Below the pieces are notes generated by a model. The model was given only the letters and a program-made list of their open reading frames with translations, did no database searches and was not told the origin of the DNA. Below, one piece after another: positions 45,989 to 55,874 of a stretch of DNA of 64,000 nucleotides (the stretch's first letter is position 1; each line of letters opens with the position of its first letter). The translations under genes and the position numbers were made by a program. The DNA is from Tardiphaga sp. P9-11 (lineage in GTDB: Bacteria > Pseudomonadota > Alphaproteobacteria > Rhizobiales > Xanthobacteraceae). The stretch is taken from NCBI RefSeq assembly GCF_008329525.1, contig NZ_NPKQ01000009.1, forward strand, positions 62,001 to 126,000, read 5' to 3'.

Positions 45989-46612
45989 GTCCAGCTTCGC
46001 GTCCATGCCCCGCTTGACGCCGGGCCGCGCCATCAACGCATCGTACCAGCGGCCGACATTCGGGAAATCGGCGAACGAGACCTTGTGGCGCTCGTGGCGC
46101 CAGGCCCAGCCGAGAATGGCGAAATCGGCCACCGACAGCGCGCCGGCCACGAATTCATGATCGGCCAGCCGGCGATCCAGCACACCATAGAGTCGACGGG
46201 TCTCATCCGAATAGCGCTTCAGCCCGTAGGCGCGCTGGCTCTCGTCCTCCAGCGCGATGAAATGATGCACCTGGCCGGGCATCGGGCCGAAGCCCCCCAT
46301 CTGCCACATCAGCCATTCCAGCACCGGAATCCGCTCGCCGAGGGATTTCGGCAGGAATTTGCCGGTCTTTTCGCCGAGATAGAGCAGGATAGCGCCGGAT
46401 TCGAACACGCTGACCGGCTTGCCGTCGGGTCCGTCCGGATCGACGATGGCCGGGATCTTGTTGTTCGGGCTGATTTTCAGGAATTCGGGCTTCATCTGCT
46501 CGCCCTTGCCGATATGCACCGGGAAAACCTTGTAAGGCAGGCCCATTTCCTCCAGCGCGACGGAGATCTTGCGGCCGTTCGGCGTATTCCAGGTGTGCAG
46601 TTCGATGGTCAT
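45986..46612 (-). CDS. Glutathione S-transferase family protein, Nu class (YfcG/YghU-like)
   Basis: A 208-residue protein with an N-terminal thioredoxin-fold domain (LHTWNTPNGRKISVALEEMG) and the glutathione-binding KIPAIVDPDG and ESGAILLYL. Thr-Pro-Asn in place of a catalytic Tyr/Ser fits the Nu class, which acts as a disulfide-bond reductase with bound glutathione. It is divergent from pyrE with 162 bp between start codons. Confidence 0.88.
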   Translation of the reverse strand: MTIELHTWNTPNGRKISVALEEMGLPYKVFPVHIGKGEQMKPEFLKISPNNKIPAIVDPDGPDGKPVSVFESGAILLYLGEKTGKFLPKSLGERIPVLEWLMWQMGGFGPMPGQVHHFIALEDESQRAYGLKRYSDETRRLYGVLDRRLADHEFVAGALSVADFAILGWAWRHERHKVSFADFPNVGRWYDALMARPGVKRGMDAKLD

Positions 46613-46774
46613 GCGATTCCTCTTCCGGTCTTGCCCGATCTTGTTGTCAGGTCTGTAGCATCGTGCCGATGGGCGGTAAAACGGCCCGGAGAGTGTTGAC
46701 GGCGCCCGTTCCGGTCTGGAATGTGCCGAAAAGCGCCGATAGATTGCGCCCGGTTCAGCACAGAGACATTCATT

Positions 46775-47338
46775 TTGACCAAATCAGCCGCCCGCGCCCG
46801 CCTGTTCGAGATCATTCGCGACCGTTCGTTCGGTTACGGCGAGATCACATTGGCCTCGGGCCGCAAGAGCAATTTCTACTTCAACCTGAAGCCCACCATG
46901 TGCGACCCGGAAGGCGCGGCGCTGCTGGCCGAACTGACCTATGACGCGCTGCGCGATGACAATCTCGATTATGTCGGCGGGCTGGAAATGGGCGCCGTGC
47001 CGCTGGCCGGCGCGCTGGCACAGCTCTCCTGGCTGAAGAACCATCCGATCGCCGCCTTCTTCGTTCGCAAGAAGCCGAAGGAGCATGGCGCGCGCCTCGC
47101 CGTCGAAGGCCTCGCCGAGGGGGAGACGCTGGAAGGCAAGCGCATCGTCATTGTCGAGGATGTCACCACCACCGGCGGCTCCGCCGTGAAGGCGCTCGAC
47201 GCCGTGCGCGAGGCCGGCGGCGAAGTCGTGCTGGTGTTCACCATGGTTGACCGCGACGAAGGTGCTGCCGAGACCTTCGCCAAGGCCGGCGTGGCGTTTC
47301 GCTCGCTTTACAAGGCCGGCGAATTTCTGAAGGGTTGA
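46775..47338 (+). CDS. pyrE: Orotate phosphoribosyltransferase
   Basis: A 187-residue PRTase that makes OMP in pyrimidine synthesis. Features are [18 protein letters not shown] at the N-terminus, [11 protein letters not shown] flexible loop, and the PRPP loop [14 protein letters not shown]. The start is probably TTG at 46775, which gives the usual length; a start at 46721 would add 18 unrelated residues. Confidence 0.92.
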   Translation: MTKSAARARLFEIIRDRSFGYGEITLASGRKSNFYFNLKPTMCDPEGAALLAELTYDALRDDNLDYVGGLEMGAVPLAGALAQLSWLKNHPIAAFFVRKKPKEHGARLAVEGLAEGETLEGKRIVIVEDVTTTGGSAVKALDAVREAGGEVVLVFTMVDRDEGAAETFAKAGVAFRSLYKAGEFLKG

Positions 47339-47358
47339 CCCTTCCGTTACTTCCGCTC

Positions 47359-48810
47359 ATGCGTGAAGCTGCTGTGAAAGGTCACGTTTTGGTTCGTTTC
47401 ATCGCCCTCGCCGCCTGCCTCATCACGTTCATGATCGCGCCCGATATGGCGCATGCGGCCGAAGGCGGCCTCGACGGCGCGAAACTGTCGCCGCTATGGG
47501 CGATCCCCTTCGCCGGCATCCTGCTCTGCATTGCCACCGGACCGGTGCTCTATCCACATCTGTGGGAGCATCACTACGGCAAGTTCGCTGCGTTCTGGGC
47601 AGCGCTGGTGATCGTACCGCTGTTCATCTTCACCGATGCCACGACGGTGGTGCACACGCTCTCCCACACGGTGCTGCTCGAATATCTGCCCTTCATCCTG
47701 CTGCTGCTCGCGCTGTTCACCGTAGCCGGCGGCATCTATGTCGAAGGCAATCTTCACGACAGTGTCTTCACCAACACCGCATTGCTCGGCTTCGGCACGC
47801 TGATCGCCAGTGTCGTCGGCACCACCGGCGCGTCGATGATCCTGATCCGGCCACTGATCCGCGCCAATGATGATCGCGACTACAACGTCCACGTCGTCGT
47901 GTTCTTCATCTTCCTGGTGTCGAATATCGGCGGCTCGCTGACGCCGCTCGGCGACCCGCCGCTGTTTCTCGGCTTCCTGCGCGGCGTCGATTTCTTCTGG
48001 ACCACCGTGCATATTTTCCCGGACACGCTGTTCGCGGCCGGCATCGTGCTCGCAGTCTTCATGGTGCTGGACGTCTATCTGCATCATCGCGAAGGCAATT
48101 TTCCGAAGAAGAAGGACCCGACGCCGGATTCGCCGCTGCATTTGCACGGCAAGATCAATCTCCTGCTGCTGCTTGTCATCATCGGCGCGATCCTGATGAG
48201 CGCGAACTGGAAGCCCGGCATCAAATTCACGGTCCTCGGCACCGATCTCGAACTGCAGGATCTACTGCGCGACGTGATTTTCGTGCTGGTGACGTTTGCG
48301 TCGTTGTGGCTGACGACGTCCGAGCACCGCAAGGCCAACGATTTCAAATGGGGGCCGATCGAGGAAGTCGCGCTGCTATTCGCCGGCATCTTCATCTGCA
48401 TCGTGCCTGTGATGGCGATGCTGCAGGCCGGCGCCAATGGCCCGTTCGCACCGTTGGTAGCCCTCGTTAGCCATGCCGACGGCACGCCGAACAATGCCGC
48501 CTATTTCTGGCTGACCGGCATCCTGTCGTCGTTCCTCGACAACGCACCGACTTATCTCGTGTTCTTCGAACTCGCTGGCGGCGACGCCAAGACGCTGATG
48601 ACGACGGGCGCGGCGACACTGGCGGCGATTTCGGCAGGTGCAGTGTTCATGGGCGCCAACAGCTATATCGGCAACGCGCCGAACTTCATGGTCTATGCCA
48701 TAGCCCGCGACGCGGGCATAAAAATGCCAAGCTTCTTCGGTTACATCCTGTGGTCGGGTGCTGTGCTGATCCCGGTCTTCCTGGTGATGACGTGGGTGTT
48801 TTTCATCTAG
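47359..48810 (+). CDS. Sodium:proton antiporter (NhaD/ArsB superfamily)
   Basis: A 483-residue ion transporter with about twelve membrane segments. It has a signal-like first helix ending DMAHAAEGG, and conserved motifs VGTTGASMILIRP, SNIGGSLTPLGDPPLFLGF and SSFLDNAPTYLVF, characteristic of the NhaD-type Na+/H+ antiporters. ATG at 47359 is preferred; a TTG at 47335 overlaps the pyrE stop. It is in the same direction as pyrE and may be co-transcribed. Confidence 0.85.
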   Translation: MREAAVKGHVLVRFIALAACLITFMIAPDMAHAAEGGLDGAKLSPLWAIPFAGILLCIATGPVLYPHLWEHHYGKFAAFWAALVIVPLFIFTDATTVVHTLSHTVLLEYLPFILLLLALFTVAGGIYVEGNLHDSVFTNTALLGFGTLIASVVGTTGASMILIRPLIRANDDRDYNVHVVVFFIFLVSNIGGSLTPLGDPPLFLGFLRGVDFFWTTVHIFPDTLFAAGIVLAVFMVLDVYLHHREGNFPKKKDPTPDSPLHLHGKINLLLLLVIIGAILMSANWKPGIKFTVLGTDLELQDLLRDVIFVLVTFASLWLTTSEHRKANDFKWGPIEEVALLFAGIFICIVPVMAMLQAGANGPFAPLVALVSHADGTPNNAAYFWLTGILSSFLDNAPTYLVFFELAGGDAKTLMTTGAATLAAISAGAVFMGANSYIGNAPNFMVYAIARDAGIKMPSFFGYILWSGAVLIPVFLVMTWVFFI

Positions 48811-48910
48811 CCCGCCCCGCGGGTTACCATTCATTTACCATGACGCCCTAACATGACACCGCACCGGAGCGTTCTCGCTCCGGCACTGACATGCGGTCGC
48901 GGAGCTGGCG

Positions 48911-49738
48911 TTGCGTCATAATCGAACATCGTCGCGAGTCGTGCGTCCCCTGGTGCTGCTGACGGCCATGAGCCTCGTCGCGCTCCAGCCGCAGACGGCG
49001 TCCGCGCAGAATTTTTTCGAACTCCTGTTCGGTGGCGGCCAGCCGCAGAAACAACAGCAGCGCCGCGGCGCGCCTGCGCCGGAGAGCAATTTCTTTTCCG
49101 ATCCGTTCGGCCTCAACACGCCGGCCGAAGCGCCTCCGCCCCAGCGCAGTGCGTCCATCGGTGGCTCCGGTCCCGCCTTCTGCGTGCGCACCTGCGACGG
49201 CAAATATTTTCCGCTCGGTCGTGGCATGAGCCCGGCACAGATGTGCCAGGCCTTCTGCCCGGCGGCGACCACCAAGGTCATGGTCGGCAGCAGCATCGAC
49301 AACGCATCGTCGAGCACCGGCGAGCGCTATGCCGACCTGGAAAACGCCTTCGCCTATCGCAAGGCGCTGAAAGCCGACTGCACCTGCAACGGCCGCGATC
49401 CCGCGGGTCTCGCGCCGGTCGATCTCACGCTCGATACGTCGCTACGCCCCGGCGATGTGATTGCGACGACCAACGGTCTCGTCGCTTTCTCGGGCGTCCG
49501 CACCGGCAACACCCAGACTGCGGAATTCACGCCGGTGGCAAACTATCCCGGCCTGACCTCTGATGTCCGTGCCCGGCTCGGCGAGATGAAGGTGGCACCG
49601 GTCTCCGCCGAAATGATCACCGACGAAGCGCCGATGTCGGAAGCCGCGCGCGATGCCGCGCCAGTCCCGGCGCCCGCCACAACCGTCGTGCCGAAGACTG
49701 CCCCGGCCACTCGGGCCAAGCGCGCCGAGCTTCCATAG
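48911..49738 (+). CDS. DUF2865 exported protein
   Basis: A 275-residue protein with a signal peptide (RPLVLLTAMSLVALQPQTASA) and DUF2865 core: AFCVRTCDGKYFPLGRGM, AQMCQAFCPA and DCTCNGRDPAGL supply six or more cysteines likely in disulfides. The tail is Ala/Pro-rich. Function is unknown. The start is TTG at 48911 with GGAG 6 bp upstream. A near-CtrA pattern TTAC-N7-TTACC is 70 bp upstream (48824-48839). Confidence 0.8.
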   Translation: MRHNRTSSRVVRPLVLLTAMSLVALQPQTASAQNFFELLFGGGQPQKQQQRRGAPAPESNFFSDPFGLNTPAEAPPPQRSASIGGSGPAFCVRTCDGKYFPLGRGMSPAQMCQAFCPAATTKVMVGSSIDNASSSTGERYADLENAFAYRKALKADCTCNGRDPAGLAPVDLTLDTSLRPGDVIATTNGLVAFSGVRTGNTQTAEFTPVANYPGLTSDVRARLGEMKVAPVSAEMITDEAPMSEAARDAAPVPAPATTVVPKTAPATRAKRAELP

Positions 49739-49739
49739 G

Positions 49740-50171
49740 TCATCGTCCGACGATGACGCCGATCACGTTCGGCGCCGAGAGATACTTCTCCTCGATCTCC
49801 GCACGTGCGGCCGAGCGATTCTCCGGCGTCAGCAGTCCACGTTTCTCGGCAAGGATCATCCAGCAATAGCCCCACCAGTCGGTGAGCATGCCGTGGTCGT
49901 CGACGAGGTCGTAGCCTTGTTCCGCAGCGAAGATCCGCGCATGCGCTTCGTCGAGCTGGTCGAGCCAGGCATGATCTTCCAGCGAGAACAGATCGTCGCT
50001 GACGTCATCTGTGGTGTAGCCCCACACCGACAGGCAGACAGCATTGAACTCACGATCGATCTGATCGTCGTCGATCGGATGTCGGCGCGCCATCAAATGC
50101 AGCCGCGACAGCGACCGCGCAAAGTCGGCGATCCGGGTGAGAGCAAACTGATCGAAGGCAATGGTGGACAT
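49740..50171 (-). CDS. Acidic hypothetical protein
   Basis: A 143-residue, acidic, helix-rich protein starting MSTIAFDQFALTRIADFARS, with LSVWGYTTDDVSDDLFSLED and LVDDHGMLTDWWGYCWMILA. No signal, membrane segment or metal motif is visible. It ends 1 bp after the convergent DUF2865 gene. I do not recognise it; codon use looks normal for the genome. Confidence 0.6.
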   Translation of the reverse strand: MSTIAFDQFALTRIADFARSLSRLHLMARRHPIDDDQIDREFNAVCLSVWGYTTDDVSDDLFSLEDHAWLDQLDEAHARIFAAEQGYDLVDDHGMLTDWWGYCWMILAEKRGLLTPENRSAARAEIEEKYLSAPNVIGVIVGR

Positions 50172-50249
50172 CTAGTCCTCGCGAGCTTGAACAGACCATA
50201 GATATTGTGGATGGAAGCGACGAATCACATCGGAATATCAATAGCTTAC

Positions 50250-50271
50250 TAATTTGTTCTTAATTTGTTCT
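50250..50271. promoter_or_regulatory. Tandem 11-bp direct repeat upstream of glgP
   Basis: TAATTTGTTCT occurs twice in direct contact (50250-50260 and 50261-50271). An 11-bp period places both copies on one DNA face, the pattern used by OmpR-family response regulators. The region 50172-50462 is AT-rich in its first third and holds no other clear feature. The regulator and target (glgP or the hypothetical gene) are unknown. Confidence 0.4.
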
Positions 50272-50462
50272 AGTTGGCAACCTCACTTTGTCGCGACGTG
50301 ACTTCATCGATCCTTTCGAGCCGGAGTGTATGGATCCCGGCAATTCGCCGGGACGACGAGTGGAGGTTCCACCGGCTGCTCAAATCCCGGGCAGTTCCAT
50401 TGCAAAAGCTCGCCACCTCCCCGGGTTCCGGCGGCAATCAAATACGCGTATGATTTTCGTCA

Positions 50463-53009
50463 GTGACACAGCTCAGGATGGCCGGTTTGTCAGATCAATC
50501 AGTCCCAGCAAAATTCCAGCCCGAGAACGCGCCTGTCGATGAACTGGCTCTTGCCGACATCAAGAGCGCCATTCTCGTCAAGCTGAGGCTGGCGATCGGC
50601 AAGGAAGCCGCCTTCGCCACCAAGCATGACTGGTACAAGGCTGCCGCCCTGACGCTGCGCGACCGCATGGTGCATCGCTGGCTGACCTCGGACAAGGAGA
50701 GCTACGACGCCGGCCGCAAGCGGGTCTATTACCTCTCTCTGGAATTCCTGATCGGCCGCCTGTTCACCGACGCATTGAACAATATGGGCCTGCTGCCGCT
50801 GTTCGAAGCTGCCCTCGGCGACCTCGGCGTCGGCCTCGATGAGCTGCGCAAATGCGAGCCCGACGCAGCGCTCGGCAATGGCGGTCTGGGCCGCCTCGCT
50901 GCCTGTTTCATGGAAAGCATGGCGACGCTTGGTATTCCCGCTTTCGGCTACGGCATCCGCTACGATTTCGGCCTGTTCCGCCAGATCATCTCGCACGGCG
51001 TGCAGCAGGAATATCCCGACGAATGGCTGGGCTTTGGCAATCCCTGGGAGATGCCACGCCGCGAAGTGCGATATGACATCCACTTCGGCGGCAGCATCGA
51101 GACCGTCGAGGACGGCAAGGGCCGCAAGCAGGTCATCTGGCATCCCGGCGAAACCGTCGAGGCTGTTGCCTATGACACCCCCATTGTCGGCTGGCGTGGC
51201 CAGCATGTGAACGCGCTGCGGCTGTGGTCGGCGCGCGCGCCGGATCCGCTGCGGCTCGATGTGTTCAACACCGGCGACTATGTCAGCGCCAGCGCCGAGC
51301 AGGCGCGCGCCGAAGCGATCTGCAAATTCCTCTATCCGAACGACGAGAGCGCTGCCGGCCGCGAATTGCGTTTGCGACAGGAATACTTCTTTGTCTCCGC
51401 ATCGCTGCAGGATCTCGTCAAGCGTCACTTGCATTCGGACGGCAACCTGCGTGGCCTTGCCAACAAGGCGGCGGTGCAGATGAACGACACGCATCCGAGC
51501 CTCGCCATTGCCGAGCTGATGCGCATCCTGGTCGATCAGCACAATATGCGTTGGGACGCCGCCTGGCAGATCACCAACGCGACACTGTCCTATACCAACC
51601 ACACGCTGCTGCCCGAAGCGCTGGAGACCTGGCCGGTCGAACTGTTCCAGCGGCTGCTGCCGCGGCATCTCGAGATCATCTACCGCATCAACGAAGCGCA
51701 TCTCGATCGCGCCGATGCGACGCGCCCCGGCGACACCGCCTATCGCGCTTCGGTCTCGATCATCGACGAGACCTCCGGCCGCCGCGTGCGCATGGGCAAT
51801 CTCGCTTTTATCGGCTCGCACCGCATCAACGGCGTTTCGGCAATGCATTCGGAGCTGATGAAGGAGACCGTGTTCCACGATCTCAACCAGCTCTACCCCG
51901 GCCGCATCACCAACAAGACCAACGGCATCACCTTCCGCCGCTGGCTGATGCTCGCCAATCCGAAGCTCACTGATCTCCTGCGCGCCACCTGCGGCGAAGC
52001 CGTGCTCGATGATCCTACGCGGCTTATCAAGCTCGAAGCCTTTGCCGGCGACGCCGCGTTCCAGCAGGAATTCCGCAAGGTCAAACATCACAACAAGCTC
52101 GCGCTTGCGCGTGTGATCGGCGAGAAGCTCGGCGTACAGGCCGATCCTTCAGCGCTGTTCGACGTGCAGATCAAGCGCATCCATGAATACAAGCGGCAAC
52201 TGCTGAACCTGATCGAAACGGTCGCGCTGTATCAGGCAATCAAGGACGAGCCGAACAAGGACTGGGTGCCGCGCGTCAAGATCTTCGCCGGCAAGGCGGC
52301 GGCGAGTTATCGCTACGCGAAGCTGATCATCCGCCTGATCAACGACGTTGCCGAGGTCGTGAACAACGACACCACCATTGGCGGCAAGCTGAAGGTCGCT
52401 TTCCTGCCGGACTACAATGTCAGCCTCGCGGAGGTCATCATTCCCGCGGCGGACCTCTCCGAGCAGATCTCCACTGCCGGCATGGAAGCCTCCGGCACCG
52501 GCAACATGAAGCTGTCGCTGAACGGCGCGCTGACCATCGGCACGCTGGACGGTGCCAATATCGAAATCCGCGACAATGTCGGCCCGGAGAACATCGCGAT
52601 CTTCGGCATGACCGCTGCTGAGGTAGTCGAGCGCCGTGCCAAGGGCCTCGACGCCTCCGACGTGATCAACAAATCGCCCAATCTCGGCCGCGCCATCCAG
52701 GCCATCGAGACCGGAGCATTCTCGCCGGACGATCCCGGCCGCTACGCGTCAGTGGGCCACGCACTGCGCCACCTCGATCACTATGTGGTCTCGGCCGACT
52801 TCGACTCGTATTACGAAGCCCAGCGCGGCATCGACACGCGGTGGAGGGCCGGCTCAGCCTGGAGCCGCGCTGCAATTCTCAACACCGCCCGGATGGGCTG
52901 GTTCTCGTCGGACCGCACCATCCGCGAATATGCCGATGATATCTGGGGCGTGCCGGTTGCCGGCGATCTGCCGGGCACGACAAGCCTGCAGGCGCGAAAG
53001 GCGACGTGA
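50463..53009 (+). CDS. glgP: Glycogen phosphorylase
   Basis: An 848-residue family GT35 enzyme that releases glucose 1-phosphate from glycogen using pyridoxal phosphate. Family signatures include GNGGLGRLAACFMESMATL, TNHTLLPEALETWP, and the PLP-lysine region EASGTGNMKLSLNG. It stands apart from any glg operon here. Start is GTG at 50463; an ATG 15 bp downstream (50478) is equally possible. Confidence 0.93.
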   Translation: MTQLRMAGLSDQSVPAKFQPENAPVDELALADIKSAILVKLRLAIGKEAAFATKHDWYKAAALTLRDRMVHRWLTSDKESYDAGRKRVYYLSLEFLIGRLFTDALNNMGLLPLFEAALGDLGVGLDELRKCEPDAALGNGGLGRLAACFMESMATLGIPAFGYGIRYDFGLFRQIISHGVQQEYPDEWLGFGNPWEMPRREVRYDIHFGGSIETVEDGKGRKQVIWHPGETVEAVAYDTPIVGWRGQHVNALRLWSARAPDPLRLDVFNTGDYVSASAEQARAEAICKFLYPNDESAAGRELRLRQEYFFVSASLQDLVKRHLHSDGNLRGLANKAAVQMNDTHPSLAIAELMRILVDQHNMRWDAAWQITNATLSYTNHTLLPEALETWPVELFQRLLPRHLEIIYRINEAHLDRADATRPGDTAYRASVSIIDETSGRRVRMGNLAFIGSHRINGVSAMHSELMKETVFHDLNQLYPGRITNKTNGITFRRWLMLANPKLTDLLRATCGEAVLDDPTRLIKLEAFAGDAAFQQEFRKVKHHNKLALARVIGEKLGVQADPSALFDVQIKRIHEYKRQLLNLIETVALYQAIKDEPNKDWVPRVKIFAGKAAASYRYAKLIIRLINDVAEVVNNDTTIGGKLKVAFLPDYNVSLAEVIIPAADLSEQISTAGMEASGTGNMKLSLNGALTIGTLDGANIEIRDNVGPENIAIFGMTAAEVVERRAKGLDASDVINKSPNLGRAIQAIETGAFSPDDPGRYASVGHALRHLDHYVVSADFDSYYEAQRGIDTRWRAGSAWSRAAILNTARMGWFSSDRTIREYADDIWGVPVAGDLPGTTSLQARKAT

Positions 53010-53016
53010 GCCCGAC

Positions 53017-54405
53017 CTATCGGCTCTCGGCGGCCCCTGCCGCCGGGAGACGAAGCGTCACGCACAAGCCCCCCAGTGGCGACGCGCCCAGTGCGATGTC
53101 ACCACCGTAAAGCTCAGCCAGCTCGCTGGTGATCGACAGTCCAAAGCCGAACCCCGGCGCGCCTTCGTCGAGCCGTTCGCCGGGCCGCAGCACCTGCGCA
53201 CGTTCGTCGGCGGAGAGTCCGCTGCCGTCGTCCTCGACGCTCAATTCGATCAGCGAATCCTGCCTCACGCCGCGTATCGAGACCTTCCCGCGTGCCCATT
53301 TGAATGCGTTGTCGAGCAGATTGCCCGCCATCTCGTCAAAATCCTGCTGCTCGCAAGCAACCATCAGATCGGCCGGCACGTTCATCGAAAATACGACGGC
53401 CTTGTCGCCATTGATCTTGCCGAGTGCGTCTCCAAGATCCTGCAGTCGCGGCACGATCAAGGTCTGTGCGCGGACGGGGCCGTTCAACACGGCCGTCCGC
53501 GCACGCCCGAGGTGATGGCGAATGCGGCGCTCCATCTGCGCGACCAGCCGTTGAAGCGTCGCGGGATCTCGGCCGCCGTCAGCGGATGCCGCAATCGCCA
53601 GCGTGGCCAGCGGCGTCTTCAGGCCATGCGCGAGATTGGCGACATGGCGGCGGGCCCGTTCGAGACTACTGGCATTCTGATCGAGCAGGCCATTGAGCTC
53701 TTCCACCAGCGGCTGAATTTCCAGCGGCTGTCGCGACGGCACGCGATCGAGGCGCCCGCTGCGCACATCCGCCACCGCCCTGCGCAATCTTTCAAGGGGG
53801 CGCAATCCCAGCCTTACCTGCAGCATGATCGCGAGAACAAGCGCCAGCCCGAGCACAGCCAGCGAAATGCCAAGTGTGATCATAGCCTCGCGCAATGGGC
53901 CGAGCACCGCCGCACGCGGTGCCGATGTGGTGATGGTGACGTCGAGCCCGCCGACTTTCACAGGTTTGATGCGGAAATGCAGATAATCGTCATCCGGCCC
54001 GACGCCATCGGCAGGACGCGGGCGCTCCTCGCGGTCTTTCCTTGGCGGCGCAGGCGGACGGTCCTCGCGCGCCGCGAGCATAGGCGCATCAAGATCAGCG
54101 CCATCCAGCGACGCCGAGCGCAATACATTTCTGGGACCCGTCACCTGCCAGTACCAGCCGCGGCGCCTGCGCTCGAAGGGTGGTCCATCTGCGTTGCCGG
54201 CAAGGCTGATCCGGCCGGCACCATCGGCGCGCAACATCGACGCGAGAAACACGATCTGGGTATCGAGCCGCTGATCGATCTGTCCCTGCACGAACCGGTG
54301 CAGCACGAAGCCAATCAGGACGGTCGCAATGATCAGCGCCAGCGCGATGAACGCACCGGCAGCGGTCAGCAGCCGACGGCTCAGCGACGCTTCGTGCCGC
54401 ATCAT
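53017..54405 (-). CDS. PhoQ/FeuQ-like sensor histidine kinase
   Basis: A 462-residue kinase with membrane segments near 14-36 and 174-196, a periplasmic sensor rich in Pro/Arg, a HAMP-type region, H-box AHGLKTPLATL (His260), N-box EMAGNLLDNAFKWA, and G-boxes DDGSGLS and GFGFGLSI. Pairs with the response regulator, whose stop overlaps its start by 4 bp (ATGA). Both face a divergent pair of OB-fold-like genes. Confidence 0.9.
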   Translation of the reverse strand: MMRHEASLSRRLLTAAGAFIALALIIATVLIGFVLHRFVQGQIDQRLDTQIVFLASMLRADGAGRISLAGNADGPPFERRRRGWYWQVTGPRNVLRSASLDGADLDAPMLAAREDRPPAPPRKDREERPRPADGVGPDDDYLHFRIKPVKVGGLDVTITTSAPRAAVLGPLREAMITLGISLAVLGLALVLAIMLQVRLGLRPLERLRRAVADVRSGRLDRVPSRQPLEIQPLVEELNGLLDQNASSLERARRHVANLAHGLKTPLATLAIAASADGGRDPATLQRLVAQMERRIRHHLGRARTAVLNGPVRAQTLIVPRLQDLGDALGKINGDKAVVFSMNVPADLMVACEQQDFDEMAGNLLDNAFKWARGKVSIRGVRQDSLIELSVEDDGSGLSADERAQVLRPGERLDEGAPGFGFGLSITSELAELYGGDIALGASPLGGLCVTLRLPAAGAAESR

Positions 54406-55067
54406 GCGGGACCCGCCGTCAAGCGATAGCCGCGTCCACGCACAGTCTCGATCATGTCATGACCGATCTTGCGCCGCAGCCGCGCCACGATCACTTCCAT
54501 CGAATTGGAATCCGTGCCGGCATCGCCTTCATAGACTTTTTCCATCAGCTCAAGCCGATCGAACACCATATCCTTGCGCATGATCAGCGACTGCAGCACG
54601 CGCCATTCCAGCGCCGTGAGCTTCAGCGGCAAACCATCGAGTTCGAACACCCCCGTCGGCGCGTCGAAAGTCAGTGCCCCGCAGGAAATCTCCGGTGCGG
54701 CATGGCCGGCCGACCGCCGCACCAGCGCGCGCAGCCGCATGATCAGTTCTTCGACGCGAAACGGCTTGGTCAGATAGTCGTCGGCGCCGGCTTTGAAACC
54801 ATCGACCTTTTCGGTCCAGCCATCCCGGGCCGTCAAAATCAGTACCGGCAACTGCCGCCCGCTCTTGCGCCAAGCGCGCAACACATTGGCGCCTGGCATT
54901 TTCGGCAGGCCAAGATCGAGCACGGCAGCGTCATAGGATTCCGTATCGCCGAGATGGTGACCTTCCTCACCATCGGCCGCAATATCGACGGCGAAATTCT
55001 CCCGGCGCAAAGCCGAGGCAATCTCGCTAGCGAGCAGCGTGTCGTCCTCGACAAGCAATATCTTCAT
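54402..55067 (-). CDS. OmpR/PhoP family response regulator
   Basis: A 221-residue regulator: receiver domain with phospho-acceptor Asp51 (AAVLDLGLP) and K in TKPF, then a winged-helix DNA-binding domain ending VRGRGYRLTAGPA. ATG at 55067 begins MKILLVEDDTLL; an upstream in-frame ATG at 55094 is less likely. A 10-bp inverted repeat is in the divergent promoter. Confidence 0.93.
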   Translation of the reverse strand: MKILLVEDDTLLASEIASALRRENFAVDIAADGEEGHHLGDTESYDAAVLDLGLPKMPGANVLRAWRKSGRQLPVLILTARDGWTEKVDGFKAGADDYLTKPFRVEELIMRLRALVRRSAGHAAPEISCGALTFDAPTGVFELDGLPLKLTALEWRVLQSLIMRKDMVFDRLELMEKVYEGDAGTDSNSMEVIVARLRRKIGHDMIETVRGRGYRLTAGPA

Positions 55068-55116
55068 GGATGTTCTCGTCTGAATCTTCGCCACGACTAG
55101 GCGGCGTAGCTTAACT

Positions 55117-55142
55117 CAGCCTGAACGGTTCGGTTCAGGCTG
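55117..55142. promoter_or_regulatory. Inverted repeat in the divergent promoter
   Basis: CAGCCTGAAC and GTTCAGGCTG are perfect complements with a 6-bp GGTTCG spacer, about 50 bp upstream of the response regulator start and 58 bp upstream of the OB-fold gene start. It also holds GGTTC/GGTTC direct repeats 6 bp apart. It is a candidate site for the response regulator. Confidence 0.5.
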
Positions 55143-55199
55143 GATTGGGCGACGAGCGCTACGGTCCTGACATCGGCAACGATGACAGGAAAACCAGCC

Positions 55200-55796
55200 A
55201 TGATTGATACGAATAATACCTCCGAACCGAAAGCTCTACCACCGCCCCAGCGGCGTCTGCGGATGTCGCGCAGCAGCGCCATCGCCGTGGGCGCGGTTGC
55301 CGCACTGCTGATCGCGGGAGCGGCCCTCGGCGCAGGCGGCACACGGCTCGCGCAGAACTGGCAACCGCAAAGCGTCATGCTCTTGCAACCCGTATCCATC
55401 GACAAGATGACCGAGCGGAGCCCGGTCGCCATCAAGGGCGATGTGGTCGAGATCTTCGGCAACAAGTTTATTGTGCAGGATGCCAGCGGTCGCGCGCTGG
55501 TCGATACCGGCCCCCGCGGCGAGGATCGCACCATCGTTGCCAAGGGCGAGACAGTCACCGTGCAGGGCCGTTTCGACGACGGTATCGTACATGCCGATGT
55601 GCTCGCGCATGCCGACGGCCGCAACGAGTCATTCGGCCCTCCCGGCGGCCCGAAAGGTCCGAAGGGATCCAAGGGGCCGAAGGGACCGAAGGCAGGACCG
55701 GGAGAGCGCGCCGACCGTGGTCTGCCTCCCCCGCCGCCGCCCGGCGGTCCGGAGGATGACGATGCCCCACCACCTCCGCCACCGCGCGCCCGATAA
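55200..55796 (+). CDS. Membrane-anchored OB-fold-like protein with collagen-like tail
   Basis: A 198-residue protein: cytoplasmic N-terminus, one membrane segment (about 24-45), then a BOF/DUF5666-type OB-fold-like domain (IKGDVVEIFGNKFIVQD, then VTVQGRFDDGIVHADVL). The tail has Gly-X-Y collagen-like repeats (GPKGPKGSKGPKGPK) and a proline/acidic end. The OB-like part resembles the next gene's. The divergent two-component system may control it. Function unknown. Confidence 0.7.
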   Translation: MIDTNNTSEPKALPPPQRRLRMSRSSAIAVGAVAALLIAGAALGAGGTRLAQNWQPQSVMLLQPVSIDKMTERSPVAIKGDVVEIFGNKFIVQDASGRALVDTGPRGEDRTIVAKGETVTVQGRFDDGIVHADVLAHADGRNESFGPPGGPKGPKGSKGPKGPKAGPGERADRGLPPPPPPGGPEDDDAPPPPPPRAR

Positions 55797-55874
55797 CGCG
55801 TCACGCAAACTTCGCGGGCCTGAGCGATCGGACCCGCTTTCTCCCAGCCAAGTATATCATCACAGGATTTCAGG

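Noticed and set aside
47335-47358. TTG start of the antiporter overlapping pyrE
   Set aside because: Possible, but an ATG at 47359 directly before the signal-like helix is simpler; kept only as an alternative.
50499-52091. 530-codon minus-strand frame
   Set aside because: Shadow of glgP.
55620-55796. Frameshift or assembly error in the Gly/Pro-rich tail
   Set aside because: The repeat stays in frame to a clean stop, and codons vary between repeats, so it looks like real coding sequence.
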